Below are positions 45,299 through 53,290 of a stretch of DNA of 64,000 bases, in pieces. Each line of letters starts with the position of its first letter. Positions within the stretch are counted from its first letter, which is position 1. A program made the position numbers and the translations under genes. The notes beneath the pieces were generated by a model. That model did not search any database. It was not told where the DNA came from and was given only the letters and a program-made list of their open reading frames with translations. The stretch spans positions 1-64,000 of the forward strand of contig VAYU01000026.1 in NCBI GenBank assembly GCA_005884925.1, written 5' to 3'. This stretch comes from Actinomycetota bacterium. Its GTDB lineage: Bacteria > Actinomycetota > UBA4738 > HRBIN12.

Positions 45299-45345
45299 TT
45301 CCCCGGCCGTGCGGAGCGCCTTCGTCCTGTGGGACGCTTCGCGTG

Positions 45346-46566
45346 ATGACGACCCGGCACGCCGCCACCACCTTCGACGTGGAGGCCGTCCGCGCCCGCT
45401 TCCCCGCGCTCGCGCGGGCGGGCGCGGACGGCCGACCCTTCGTCTGGGCGGACGCCCCGGGGGGATCGCAGACGCCGGACAGCGTGATCGATGCCGTCGC
45501 GAGCAGGATGGCGGCCGGCGCCTCGAACACGCACGGAGCCTTCTCGCTCAGCCAAGAGATCGACGAGCTGATCGACGACGCGCACCGGGCGGGCGCCGGC
45601 TTCCTGGGGTGCGACCCGGATGAGGTCGTGTTCGGCCCGAACGCGACGACCCTGCTGCTGCACCTATCACGATCGTTCTCCCGCACGCTCGGGCCGGAGG
45701 ACGAGATCGTCGTCACGCGGCTCGATCACGACGCGAACGTTCGCCCATGGATCCTCGCGGCTCGCGACGCCGGCGCGGCGGTCCGCTGGGTCGACGTCCG
45801 CGACGACGACGTTACCCTCGATATGGCGTCCTTCGACCGGCAGCTCTCCGAGCGGACCAGGCTCGTCGCCCTCACGCTCGCCTCCAACGCCGTCGGGACG
45901 ATCCCGCCGGCTGCCGACCTGGTCCGGCGGGCCAAGGCGGTCGGAGCCCTCGTGGCCCTGGACGGTGTGCACTTCGCCCAGCACCGCGCGATCGATCTCC
46001 GCGCGCTCCACGCCGACATCGTGGCGACCTCGCCGTACAAGTTCTTCGGGCCCCACCAAGGGATGATCGGCGTCCGTCGCGAGCTTCTCGCGTCGTGGGA
46101 GCCCTACAAGCTGCGACCGGCATCCGATGCCGTCCCGGACCGCTGGGAGACCGGCACGCAGAGCCACGAATCGATGGCCGGGACGACCGCGGCGATCGAG
46201 TACATCCGTGCGCTGGGCGGGTTCGACGCCATCGCCGCCCACGAACGGGCGCTCGCGACCCGGTTCCTCGAGGGGGTCGCTCGGATCCGCGGCATGCGAC
46301 TGATCGGCATCGGCGACCCGGAGCGGGTCGACGAGCGAACGCCGACGTTCGCGATCCGGCTCGGGCGGCAGCATCCGCAGGAGACCTCCGCGGCCCTCGC
46401 CCGGCAGGGCATCTTCACCTGGGACGGTCATTACTACGCGATCGAGGTGTTCGACCGGCTCGGGCTGCTCGACACCGGCGGCGCGGTTCGGATCGGGTTC
46501 TGCCACTACCACACGCTCGAGGAGGTCGATCGGGTCCTCGAGACGCTGGAGGAGCTCGCCCCGTAA
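45346..46566 (+). CDS. cysteine desulfurase-like aminotransferase class V protein
   Basis: 406 residues, fold type I PLP enzyme of the VC1184-type cysteine desulfurase-like group. The PLP Lys is K232 in 'ATSPYKFFGPHQG', Asp206 and His209 lie in 'LDGVHFAQH', and 'ASNTHGAFSLSQ' and 'WETGTQSHESMAG' are typical. The active Cys loop of SufS is not evident, so true desulfurase activity is uncertain. No suf or isc genes are nearby. The next gene, 77 bases later, makes UDP-sulfoquinovose, which needs sulfite; a link through sulfur is possible but unproven. Confidence 0.8.
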   Translation: MTTRHAATTFDVEAVRARFPALARAGADGRPFVWADAPGGSQTPDSVIDAVASRMAAGASNTHGAFSLSQEIDELIDDAHRAGAGFLGCDPDEVVFGPNATTLLLHLSRSFSRTLGPEDEIVVTRLDHDANVRPWILAARDAGAAVRWVDVRDDDVTLDMASFDRQLSERTRLVALTLASNAVGTIPPAADLVRRAKAVGALVALDGVHFAQHRAIDLRALHADIVATSPYKFFGPHQGMIGVRRELLASWEPYKLRPASDAVPDRWETGTQSHESMAGTTAAIEYIRALGGFDAIAAHERALATRFLEGVARIRGMRLIGIGDPERVDERTPTFAIRLGRQHPQETSAALARQGIFTWDGHYYAIEVFDRLGLLDTGGAVRIGFCHYHTLEEVDRVLETLEELAP

Positions 46567-46643
46567 CCTCGGCGTTCTTGCAGGGTCGACGGGTACGATG
46601 AGCCCCGAAAGACCCCGAACCCAACCTTCCCGAAGGATCGTCC

Positions 46644-47807
46644 ATGCGCATCCTGATCCTGGGCGGCGACGGCTACCTCGGCTGGCCGACCGCGATGCGG
46701 TTCTCCGCACGAGGCCACGAGGTCCACGTCGTCGACAACGAGCTCCGGCGCCGCGCGCACGAGCAGGCGGGAACCGATTCGCTGACCCCGATCCAGCGGC
46801 TCCCGGAGCGTGTCGCCGCGTGGCGGGAGCTCACGGGTCGCCAGATCGGCGTCACGCTGGGCGACCTGACGGAGTGGGACGTGGTGGAGGGCGTCTTCGC
46901 TGGCTTCGGACCGGATGCGGTCGTGCATTACGGCGAGATGCCGAGCGCCCCGTACTCGATGAAGGATCGCGACCATGCCATCTTCACGCAGTCGAACAAC
47001 GTGATCGGCACCCTGCACGTCCTCTTCGCGATCCGCGACCTCGCCCCGGACGCCCATCTGGTGAAGCTCGGCACGATGGGCGAGTACGGGACGCCGAACA
47101 TCGACATCGAGGAGGGCTTCATCGAGATCCGTCACAACGGCAGGTCGGACTACCTCCCGTTCCCGAAGCTGCCGGGCTCGATCTACCACCTCTCGAAGGT
47201 GCACGATTCGCACAACATCCATTTCGCGTGCCGCGTCTGGGGCGTGCGCGCCACCGATCTCCATCAGGGCGTCGTGTACGGCATCCGAACGGAGGAGACG
47301 GCACTGGATGACCGCCTGCTCACGCGGTTCGACTACGACGACGTCTTCGGGACCGCGCTCAACCGGTTCTGCCTCCAAGCCGTGATCGGACACCCGCTCA
47401 CCGTGTACGGGGCCGGCGGGCAGACGCGCGGGTACCTCAACCTCGAGGACACGCTCCGCTGCGTCGAGCTCGCGGTCACGAACCCGGCGCAGCCCGGCGA
47501 GTACCGGGTCTTCAACCAGTTCACGCAGCAATACTCCGTCCTGCAGCTGGCCGAGCTGGTCCAGAAGGCGGGGGCCGAGATCGGGATGGACGTGGCGGTC
47601 CACCCGATCGACAACCCTCGCGTCGAAGCCGAACAGCACTACTACAACGCGGCGCACACCAAGCTGCTCGACCTCGGTCTCCGTCCGCACCTGCTGGACG
47701 AGACGCTCATCGAATCGATGTTCTCGACGATCGAACGGTTCAAGGATCGCGTCATCGTCGACCACATCCTTCCGAAGGATCGGTGGCGCCCGATCCGCCC
47801 GAGTTGA
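46644..47807 (+). CDS. sqdB: UDP-sulfoquinovose synthase (SQD1/SqdB)
   Basis: Makes UDP-sulfoquinovose from UDP-glucose and sulfite, the head group donor of sulfolipids. 387 residues, extended SDR: NAD loop 'ILGGDGYLGWPTAM', catalytic Thr144 in 'LGTMGEYGTPNIDIEEG', and Tyr181/Lys185 in 'SIYHLSKVHDSHN', numbers that match the plant enzyme (145, 182, 186) closely. 'QGVVYGIRTEE' and 'GHPLTVYGAGGQTRGYLNLED' are further SQD1 marks. It differs from ordinary epimerases in these inserts. It lies seven bases before a GT2-like gene. Confidence 0.92.
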   Translation: MRILILGGDGYLGWPTAMRFSARGHEVHVVDNELRRRAHEQAGTDSLTPIQRLPERVAAWRELTGRQIGVTLGDLTEWDVVEGVFAGFGPDAVVHYGEMPSAPYSMKDRDHAIFTQSNNVIGTLHVLFAIRDLAPDAHLVKLGTMGEYGTPNIDIEEGFIEIRHNGRSDYLPFPKLPGSIYHLSKVHDSHNIHFACRVWGVRATDLHQGVVYGIRTEETALDDRLLTRFDYDDVFGTALNRFCLQAVIGHPLTVYGAGGQTRGYLNLEDTLRCVELAVTNPAQPGEYRVFNQFTQQYSVLQLAELVQKAGAEIGMDVAVHPIDNPRVEAEQHYYNAAHTKLLDLGLRPHLLDETLIESMFSTIERFKDRVIVDHILPKDRWRPIRPS

Positions 47808-47814
47808 TGCGCGC

Positions 47815-48861
47815 GTGACCGCCGTCCGGATCCTGGGGATCGTGGCGGGGGTCGGCCTGTTCCTCATGGCCATCCAGGCGTACGACCGGCGCCGGATCAG
47901 CCGTCTCAACCTGATCACCGTGACGGTGCTGGGGACGGCGCTCGTCGTCCTGTCGCTCCGTCCGTCGGTGTACGGCCCGGTCTTCGACTGGTTCGACATC
48001 GTGCCCGGCGCGGAACGTCGGGTGATCTTCGTCCTGGTGCTCGGCGTCCTGCTCCTGTTCTTCCTCGTGCTGGGGCTGCAGTCGGGATCGGACACGAACG
48101 ATCGCGGCTTGCGGCTGTTGATCGAGGCGCTCGGCCGGGAGCGGTTCGACTGGGACCGGGCCGCAGCCCTCCCCGAAGGCAGGCGCATCGTCGTGATCTC
48201 ACCGGCCTACAACGAGCAGGAGAGCGTCGGCGACGTCGTGCGTGCGATCCCCCGGGAGGCGGATGGACTGCAGGTGATCCCCGTCGTTGTGAGCGACGGG
48301 AGCGACGACGCCACGGCCCGACGTGCACGCGACGCCGGGGCGCTCGTGACCGAGCTCCCGATCCGCCGAGGCGGCGGCCTCGCGCTTCGCGTGGGCTATG
48401 AGATCGCCCTGCAACTCGGAGCCGAGATCGTCGTGACGATGGACGCCGACGGACAGCACCTCCCGTCGGAGCTCCCCGTGATGATCCGACCGATCATCGA
48501 CGGGAGCGCCGACTACGTGAACGGATCGCGGATCCTCGGCGACTTCGAACGCGAGAGCCTCCTCCGCCACCTCGGCGTTCACCTGTTCGCACGGATCGTG
48601 ACCGTGCTCACGGGGCGCAGGATCACCGACCCGTCCAGCGGCTACCGGGCCGCCCGCGCCGAGCTCCTGCAGCGGTTCGTGCTGGAGGAGGACCAGTTCT
48701 GGACGAGCGAGATCCTGATCGAGGCCCTCCGGCATCGAGCGCGTGTCGTCGAGGTCCCGGTCACGATCGTCGCGCGGGCGGGCGGGGAGTCCAAGAAGCC
48801 CACCAGCCTCCGCTACGGCTGGAGCTTCTCGAAGGTCATCGTCCAGACGTGGCTGCGCTGA
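47815..48861 (+). CDS. membrane-anchored GT2 glycosyltransferase with DUF2304-like N-terminus
   Basis: 348 residues. The first 95 residues hold three membrane helices (about 5-22, 33-48, 70-90), resembling DUF2304, which is usually a separate gene beside GT2 enzymes; here it is fused. The GT2 domain follows: 'ISPAYNEQESVGDVV', 'VVSDGSDDAT', 'VTMDADGQHLP', 'VNGSRILGDFERES', 'RITDPSSGYRAARAEL', close to polyprenol-phosphate sugar transferases. It starts with GTG seven bases after sqdB, so sulfoquinovose or a related sugar is a likely donor. Its 3' end overlaps the convergent psuG gene by 26 bases. Confidence 0.82.
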   Translation: MTAVRILGIVAGVGLFLMAIQAYDRRRISRLNLITVTVLGTALVVLSLRPSVYGPVFDWFDIVPGAERRVIFVLVLGVLLLFFLVLGLQSGSDTNDRGLRLLIEALGRERFDWDRAAALPEGRRIVVISPAYNEQESVGDVVRAIPREADGLQVIPVVVSDGSDDATARRARDAGALVTELPIRRGGGLALRVGYEIALQLGAEIVVTMDADGQHLPSELPVMIRPIIDGSADYVNGSRILGDFERESLLRHLGVHLFARIVTVLTGRRITDPSSGYRAARAELLQRFVLEEDQFWTSEILIEALRHRARVVEVPVTIVARAGGESKKPTSLRYGWSFSKVIVQTWLR

Positions 48862-49747
48862 TCGCCACCGCGACCTCGGCGGCCAGGCGGGCGTTGTCCT
48901 CGAGCAGGGCGAGGTTCGCATCCAGCGACCGGCCTCCGGTCTCCTCGGCGAGCGCCCGGAGGAGGAACGGCGTGACGGCCTTGCCGACCACGCCCGCCGC
49001 GTCCATCCGGCTCTTGGCGCGCGCGGTCGCGGCCATCAGCTCATCGCGATCCAACGCGTGCTCGGGCGCGATCGGGTTGCACAGGACGATCGCCGCCTCG
49101 ACCCCGAGCGAGCGGTGTGCCCGGGCGATCGCCGCGGCTGCGTCCGGCGTATCGACCCGATGCTCCAACGCGACCGGCGCCTCCCGCGCGAGGAAGAACG
49201 GCAGCCGGTTGACGCCGTAGCCCACGAGGGCCACCCCGAGCTCCTCGAGCTTCTCGGCGGTCGCCGCAAGGTCCACGATCGACTTCGGGCCACTCGCGAT
49301 CAGGACGATCGGCGTTCGGCCGAGCTCGAGGAGGTCGGCGGAAACGTCCGGCCGAGGACCAGGATGGACGCCGCCGATCCCCCCGGTCGCGGCCACCCCG
49401 ATCCCGGCCCGGTGCGCCGCCCAGATCGTCGCGCTCACCGTCGTCGCGCCCAGCGAGCCCGATGCAACGGCGACCGGAACGTCGCGACGGGCAACCTTAA
49501 CGGCGGCCTCGGGCTCCGCGAAGCGCTCGAGCTCCGGTCGGTCGAACCCGACCCGGACGGCGCCGTCGACCACTCCGGTCCACCCGGGGATCGCCCCGGT
49601 GCCGCGGATCGCCGTGTCCATCCGTTCGACGCACTCGAGGTTCCGCGGGTACGGGAGACCCTGACCGATGACGCTCGTCTCCAGCCCGACCACGGCACGC
49701 CCGGCGGCGACGGCCATCGCGACCTCGTCGGATACGAGGAACGTCAC
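48836..49747 (-). CDS. psuG: pseudouridine-5'-phosphate glycosidase
   Basis: Splits pseudouridine 5'-phosphate into uracil and ribose 5-phosphate. 303 residues with the PsuG marks 'VVGLETSVIGQGLPYPRNLE', 'ATGGIGGVHPG', 'IVLIASGPKSIVDLAATAE' (catalytic Lys in GPKS), 'VGYGVNRLPFFLAR' and 'KAVTPFLLRALAE'. It overlaps the stop of the upstream kinase in ATGA, making a two-gene pseudouridine breakdown unit. Confidence 0.94.
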   Translation of the reverse strand: MTFLVSDEVAMAVAAGRAVVGLETSVIGQGLPYPRNLECVERMDTAIRGTGAIPGWTGVVDGAVRVGFDRPELERFAEPEAAVKVARRDVPVAVASGSLGATTVSATIWAAHRAGIGVAATGGIGGVHPGPRPDVSADLLELGRTPIVLIASGPKSIVDLAATAEKLEELGVALVGYGVNRLPFFLAREAPVALEHRVDTPDAAAAIARAHRSLGVEAAIVLCNPIAPEHALDRDELMAATARAKSRMDAAGVVGKAVTPFLLRALAEETGGRSLDANLALLEDNARLAAEVAVAISAATSGR

Positions 49748-50610
49748 GCGCCGGTCGCCTCGGGCCAGGTCGCATGGCTCCCCGCGACGAGCGCGCCCGC
49801 ATGGCAGGCGCGGGCGAGCGCCTCTTCGGGCGCTCGCCCGCGCGCGAGCGAGGACAGGAACACCCCGTCGAACGCGTCGCCGGCGCCCGTCGCCTCGACC
49901 TCGTCGATCGGCTCGGCGCCGGCCCTGACGAGCCGTCCTTCGGCGATCAACGTTGCGCCGTTCCCTCCGCGCTTGACCGCGGCGAAGCGGTACCGCTCGC
50001 CGAGCACCCGCGCGGCGCCCTCACCGTCGGTGCCCGTCAGCACCCTCGCCTCGCGCTCGTTCGCGAGCATCACGTCGCACGTCGCCGTCTCCTCGACGAA
50101 CCGCTCAACGCCGAACGTCTCGAGGAGTGGCCACGACGCTGCCTCGACCGCCATCAGCGGCGTCCGCGCGCCCTCGATCGCAGCGACCGCGACGTCGTGC
50201 CCGGGTTCCTGCAGGAACAGGTAACCGGACACCAGAACGGCCTCCGCGTCGATCCCCTCCACGTCCGCCGCGGCGAGCTGCGCGTTCGCGCCGCGGTCGG
50301 CGACCATCGAACGCTCGCCGTCCTCCGTCATCACGACCATGACGCCGGTCGGCGATGAGCGCCGGACCACGCCCCCGACATCCACGCCCCGGTCCGCGAC
50401 CGCTCCGACGCAGAGCGCTCCCGCGAGATCGTCGCCGACGGCCGCGATCACCGCCGCGGACGCGCCGGCCCACGCGGACCACACGGCGGCGTTCGCCGAG
50501 GTCCCGCCCGGGCGGATCGCGACGCGGCCGTGCACGTCCCCGCCGCGCGCGAGCGCGCCGGAGGCGACGTGCACATCCAGCATCACGTCGCCGACGCAGA
50601 CGAGGTCCAT
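49744..50610 (-). CDS. PfkB-family sugar kinase, probable pseudouridine kinase
   Basis: 288 residues. PfkB signatures are 'VRPGGTSANAA'-like at the N-terminus ('RPGGTSANAAVWSAWAG') and 'EVEATGAGDAFDGVFL' at the C-terminus, where Asp in GAGD is the catalytic base. The tight overlap with psuG predicts that it phosphorylates pseudouridine (PsuK role). A ribokinase-like specificity cannot be excluded. The ATG at 50610 opens the unit; 41 bases upstream is the stop of the AIR-synthase-like gene. Confidence 0.85.
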   Translation of the reverse strand: MDLVCVGDVMLDVHVASGALARGGDVHGRVAIRPGGTSANAAVWSAWAGASAAVIAAVGDDLAGALCVGAVADRGVDVGGVVRRSSPTGVMVVMTEDGERSMVADRGANAQLAAADVEGIDAEAVLVSGYLFLQEPGHDVAVAAIEGARTPLMAVEAASWPLLETFGVERFVEETATCDVMLANEREARVLTGTDGEGAARVLGERYRFAAVKRGGNGATLIAEGRLVRAGAEPIDEVEATGAGDAFDGVFLSSLARGRAPEEALARACHAGALVAGSHATWPEATGA

Positions 50611-50651
50611 GAGCGCACCACGCTACCGGGCAGGCACCGGCGCGACCCGGC

Positions 50652-51716
50652 TCAGGCGCCGGCCGCCGTCTCGTCCGCCCAGGACCCGAACGCGCCCCAG
50701 AACGGATCGAGGCCTGGATGTTCGAGCGGCTCCTCGACCCCCTCCCGAACGAGCGTCCGGCCAGCGTCCGCGGGCAAGACCTTCCCCACGACCGCGGCCG
50801 GGATCCCGCGGTCGGTGAGCGCACGCAGGTAGGAGTCCGCACGGGCGGGCACGACCGTCGCGATCAGCGTCCCCTCGCTGATCGCGAGATACGGGTCCAT
50901 GCCCACGTGCTCGCACACGGCTCGGACCTCCGGACGGATCGGGATCGCGTCCAGCTCGATCCGCATCCCGTTGCCCGAGGCCACGGCGACCTCCAGGAGC
51001 CCGCCGAGGACGCCACCTTCGGTTGCGTCGTGCATCGCCGTCACCCCAGCGTCGCGGACCCCGAAGCTGCGCGCGATCTCGGCCTCCGGAACGACCGACA
51101 TCTGCTCGAACAACGCATCCGCGGCCTCGACGACGTCGGCGCCGACACCCTCGGCGAGCCGCTCCGGGAACGTCGCGGCGAACAACGCCGTCGCCTCGAT
51201 CGCCGCGCCTTTCGTCACGACGATCGCGTCACCCGGTCGCGCCATCTCTGGGGTGACGTACGCGTCGGCGGCGCCGAGTGCGATGCACGTCGCACCGCCG
51301 ACCATCGGCCAGGCGCAACCGTCGTAGCGCGCTGTGTGCCCGGTGACGATCGAGATCCCGAGCGCCACGCACGTCCGGTGGAACGCGTCCCAGAGCTGGG
51401 TCAGCCCGTCGTCGTCGAGGTCCGGCGGGAGGTTGAGATCGACGGCCATCCACCGGAGCGGAAGACCGGAGGTGGCGGCATCCGACGCGAGGATGTGGAC
51501 CGCGAACCACGCCGCCCGCTCCCACCCGTACGTGGGGACGACGAAGACGGGATCGGTGGTGAGCGCCATCGCTACGCCGTCGGCCACGCGGACCACACCG
51601 ACGTCGACCCCGTGCCTCGGTGGCATCAGCACGTCATCGTCCCGAGCGCCGAGGCGACGCAGGATGATCCGTTCGAACAGCTCCGGGGTGGCCTTCCCGG
51701 TCACTTGTTCGGCCAT
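50652..51716 (-). CDS. AIR-synthase/HypE/ThiL-like protein in a thiamine operon
   Basis: 354 residues of the PurM/HypE/SelD/ThiL superfamily. Seen are 'VAMALTTDPVFVVPTYGWE', 'ILASDAATSGLPLRWMAVDL', 'GHTARYDGC', 'MHDATEGGVLGGLLEVA' and 'GTLIATVVP', which fit this fold best in the HypE-like branch. It starts three bases after thiE, which sits behind a TPP riboswitch, so it is expected to serve thiamine metabolism, perhaps as a thiamine-phosphate kinase. It lacks the standard ThiL 'GDDAA' start, and no hydrogenase maturation genes are near. Function is inferred from context only. Confidence 0.75.
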   Translation of the reverse strand: MAEQVTGKATPELFERIILRRLGARDDDVLMPPRHGVDVGVVRVADGVAMALTTDPVFVVPTYGWERAAWFAVHILASDAATSGLPLRWMAVDLNLPPDLDDDGLTQLWDAFHRTCVALGISIVTGHTARYDGCAWPMVGGATCIALGAADAYVTPEMARPGDAIVVTKGAAIEATALFAATFPERLAEGVGADVVEAADALFEQMSVVPEAEIARSFGVRDAGVTAMHDATEGGVLGGLLEVAVASGNGMRIELDAIPIRPEVRAVCEHVGMDPYLAISEGTLIATVVPARADSYLRALTDRGIPAAVVGKVLPADAGRTLVREGVEEPLEHPGLDPFWGAFGSWADETAAGA

Positions 51717-51719
51717 AGT

Positions 51720-52364
51720 TCAGCCTCCTCGTCGTTCGAGCGAATGGTCGACGACACGCACGAGCTCCCGCGTCGCCTCGATCGGGTCGGGAGCAGCCGC
51801 GACGGCCGAGATCACGGCCACGCCCGCCGCTCCGGCCTCCAGGACGGCCGGCGCGTTCGAGGCGTCGATCCCGCCGATCCCCACCACCGGGAGCGAGCTC
51901 TGCCCCGAGATGGCTCGGACGAGTGCGAGCCCGCCCGGCGTGGCCTCCGGTTTGGTCGGGGTCGCCCACACCGTGACGCCGAGGTAGTCGGCGCCCATAT
52001 CTTCGGCCTCGCGGGCTTGCGATCCGCCCTCGACGCTCATCCCGAGGACGCGGTCCGGGCCGAGCAGCCGGCGAGCGTCCGATGGGTCGTCCTCGCGCCC
52101 GACGTGCGCGCCTGCGGCGGCGGCCGCCAAGGCGATCTGGGGACGATCGTTGACCACGAACAACACCTGAGCATCGGCGCAGGCCCGCGCGAGCTCGGAC
52201 GCGACCGCGAGCAGCTCGTCGTCGGGGAGCTCGGGTGCGCGGAGCTGGATCGAGCCGGCGCCGCCCTCGAGGGCGGCCATCGCGACGTCGCGATGCGACC
52301 TGCCGGCGAACCTCGCCGAGGTGAGCACGTAGACACGGAGCGCTCGGGGATCGAGTCGCGCCAT
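51720..52364 (-). CDS. thiE: thiamine-phosphate synthase
   Basis: Joins HMP-PP and HET-P into thiamine phosphate. 214-residue TIM barrel with 'GAGSIQLRAPELPDDELL', 'LFVVNDRPQIALAAAAAGAHVGREDD', 'LGMSVEGGSQAREAEDMGADYLGV' and 'VVGIGGIDASNAPAVLEAGAAGVAVISAV'. The ATG at 52364 has GGAGGGAGG just upstream, which lies at the foot of a TPP riboswitch, so translation is probably shut off when TPP is high. Confidence 0.92.
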   Translation of the reverse strand: MARLDPRALRVYVLTSARFAGRSHRDVAMAALEGGAGSIQLRAPELPDDELLAVASELARACADAQVLFVVNDRPQIALAAAAAGAHVGREDDPSDARRLLGPDRVLGMSVEGGSQAREAEDMGADYLGVTVWATPTKPEATPGGLALVRAISGQSSLPVVGIGGIDASNAPAVLEAGAAGVAVISAVAAAPDPIEATRELVRVVDHSLERRGG

Positions 52365-52376
52365 CGTCCTCCCTCC

Positions 52377-52459
52377 GCCGGCATGATCCGGGTCAGGTTC
52401 TGCGGGTCGTGGGCGCCTGTCCCACCTCTCAGCCCGGCCATCGCCCGGGCTCCCCGGTC
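52377..52459 (-). ncRNA. TPP riboswitch
   Basis: On the minus strand GGGGAGCCC, GGGCTGAGAGG, CAGAACCTGACCCGGATCATGCCGGCGGAGGGA appear in order, with the conserved CUGAGA and ACCUGA cores of the thi-box. The 3' end of the pairing region runs into the thiE ribosome site (52367-52376), so translational control is likely. The P3 arm is short. Confidence 0.93.
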
Positions 52460-52489
52460 CGTCTCCAAGAAGGATACCGAGGAGCGGCG

Positions 52490-53212
52490 TCAGCGGCCGC
52501 GGAGGTACTTCGCCACCGCCCGCTCGCGGCGGAACTTCTTCCAGTCGCTGGTCTTCGTCGAGAAGAGCACGTCGGTGACGATCTGTAGGACGCCGATCGC
52601 GGCCGCCGCCAGCACCGCCCATGCCGGCGCGTTGGTCGCGGGGGCGAGGGCGACGGCCACGAACGGCGCGACCTTGGTAGCGATCGCACCGGAGGCGTGG
52701 AACCACGCCCGCATCGAGGGCTCGGCGCGGAGATACGTCGCGTAGTCCGTCTTCAGACCCGGCCGGGGCGGAGGCGGTCCCCCCAGGAAGGACTCAATGA
52801 AGCGGATCCCGGCGAACCACCCGAAGACCATGTGGGTCGGGCAATGCACCCCGATCGACCAGGCGACCGCCGCCGCCAGGAGGGCGAGTCCTGCGGCCGT
52901 TCCCGTCCATCGCGCCGCCAAGACCACTGCGACTACGCCCGCCGCGATCACGCCGGCCAGCACGAGGGTGCCGACCCAGACCGGCACCCGAACCCGCACT
53001 CGGGCGCGGAACGCCGCCCCATCGATCCTCCCGACCTGGTCGGCGTGGTCGAGCACCAACACCGGGTCGCGCTTGATCGCGGCGACCACCCGCCAGAAGC
53101 CCAGCGTCCGAAGGTCCGTCGAGCCGGCATGGACCGCCGCCTCGATCCGGTCGAGCTCCTCTGCGATGCGGAGCGAGGCCGCCTCATGCGCGGTCGGTCG
53201 CAGTGGCTGCAC
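52490..53212 (-). CDS. membrane protein, unknown family
   Basis: About 240 residues from a GTG at 53212, which has GGGGG nine bases before it; the start is uncertain because the frame is open further up. An N-terminal soluble part ('AASLRIAEELDRIEAAV') is followed by hydrophobic segments near 75-98, 100-118 and, after a loop 'GGPPPPRPGLKTDYATY', two more near 180-215. It ends in a basic tail ('TKTSDWKKFRRERAVAKYL'). No function is recognised. It is divergent from the PASTA kinase gene. Confidence 0.65.
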   Translation of the reverse strand: MQPLRPTAHEAASLRIAEELDRIEAAVHAGSTDLRTLGFWRVVAAIKRDPVLVLDHADQVGRIDGAAFRARVRVRVPVWVGTLVLAGVIAAGVVAVVLAARWTGTAAGLALLAAAVAWSIGVHCPTHMVFGWFAGIRFIESFLGGPPPPRPGLKTDYATYLRAEPSMRAWFHASGAIATKVAPFVAVALAPATNAPAWAVLAAAAIGVLQIVTDVLFSTKTSDWKKFRRERAVAKYLRGR

Positions 53213-53290
53213 GGTTCCGGGCCCCCATGGCCTTAGGATGCCTCCGGACGCGCTCCTCCCAGCTTGAGCGCTTCCCCGAACGGGAGGCCG

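Noticed and set aside
50652..51716. AIR-synthase-like gene named thiL or hypE outright
   Set aside because: It lacks the standard ThiL start motif, and there are no hydrogenase genes; only the superfamily and the operon context can be supported.
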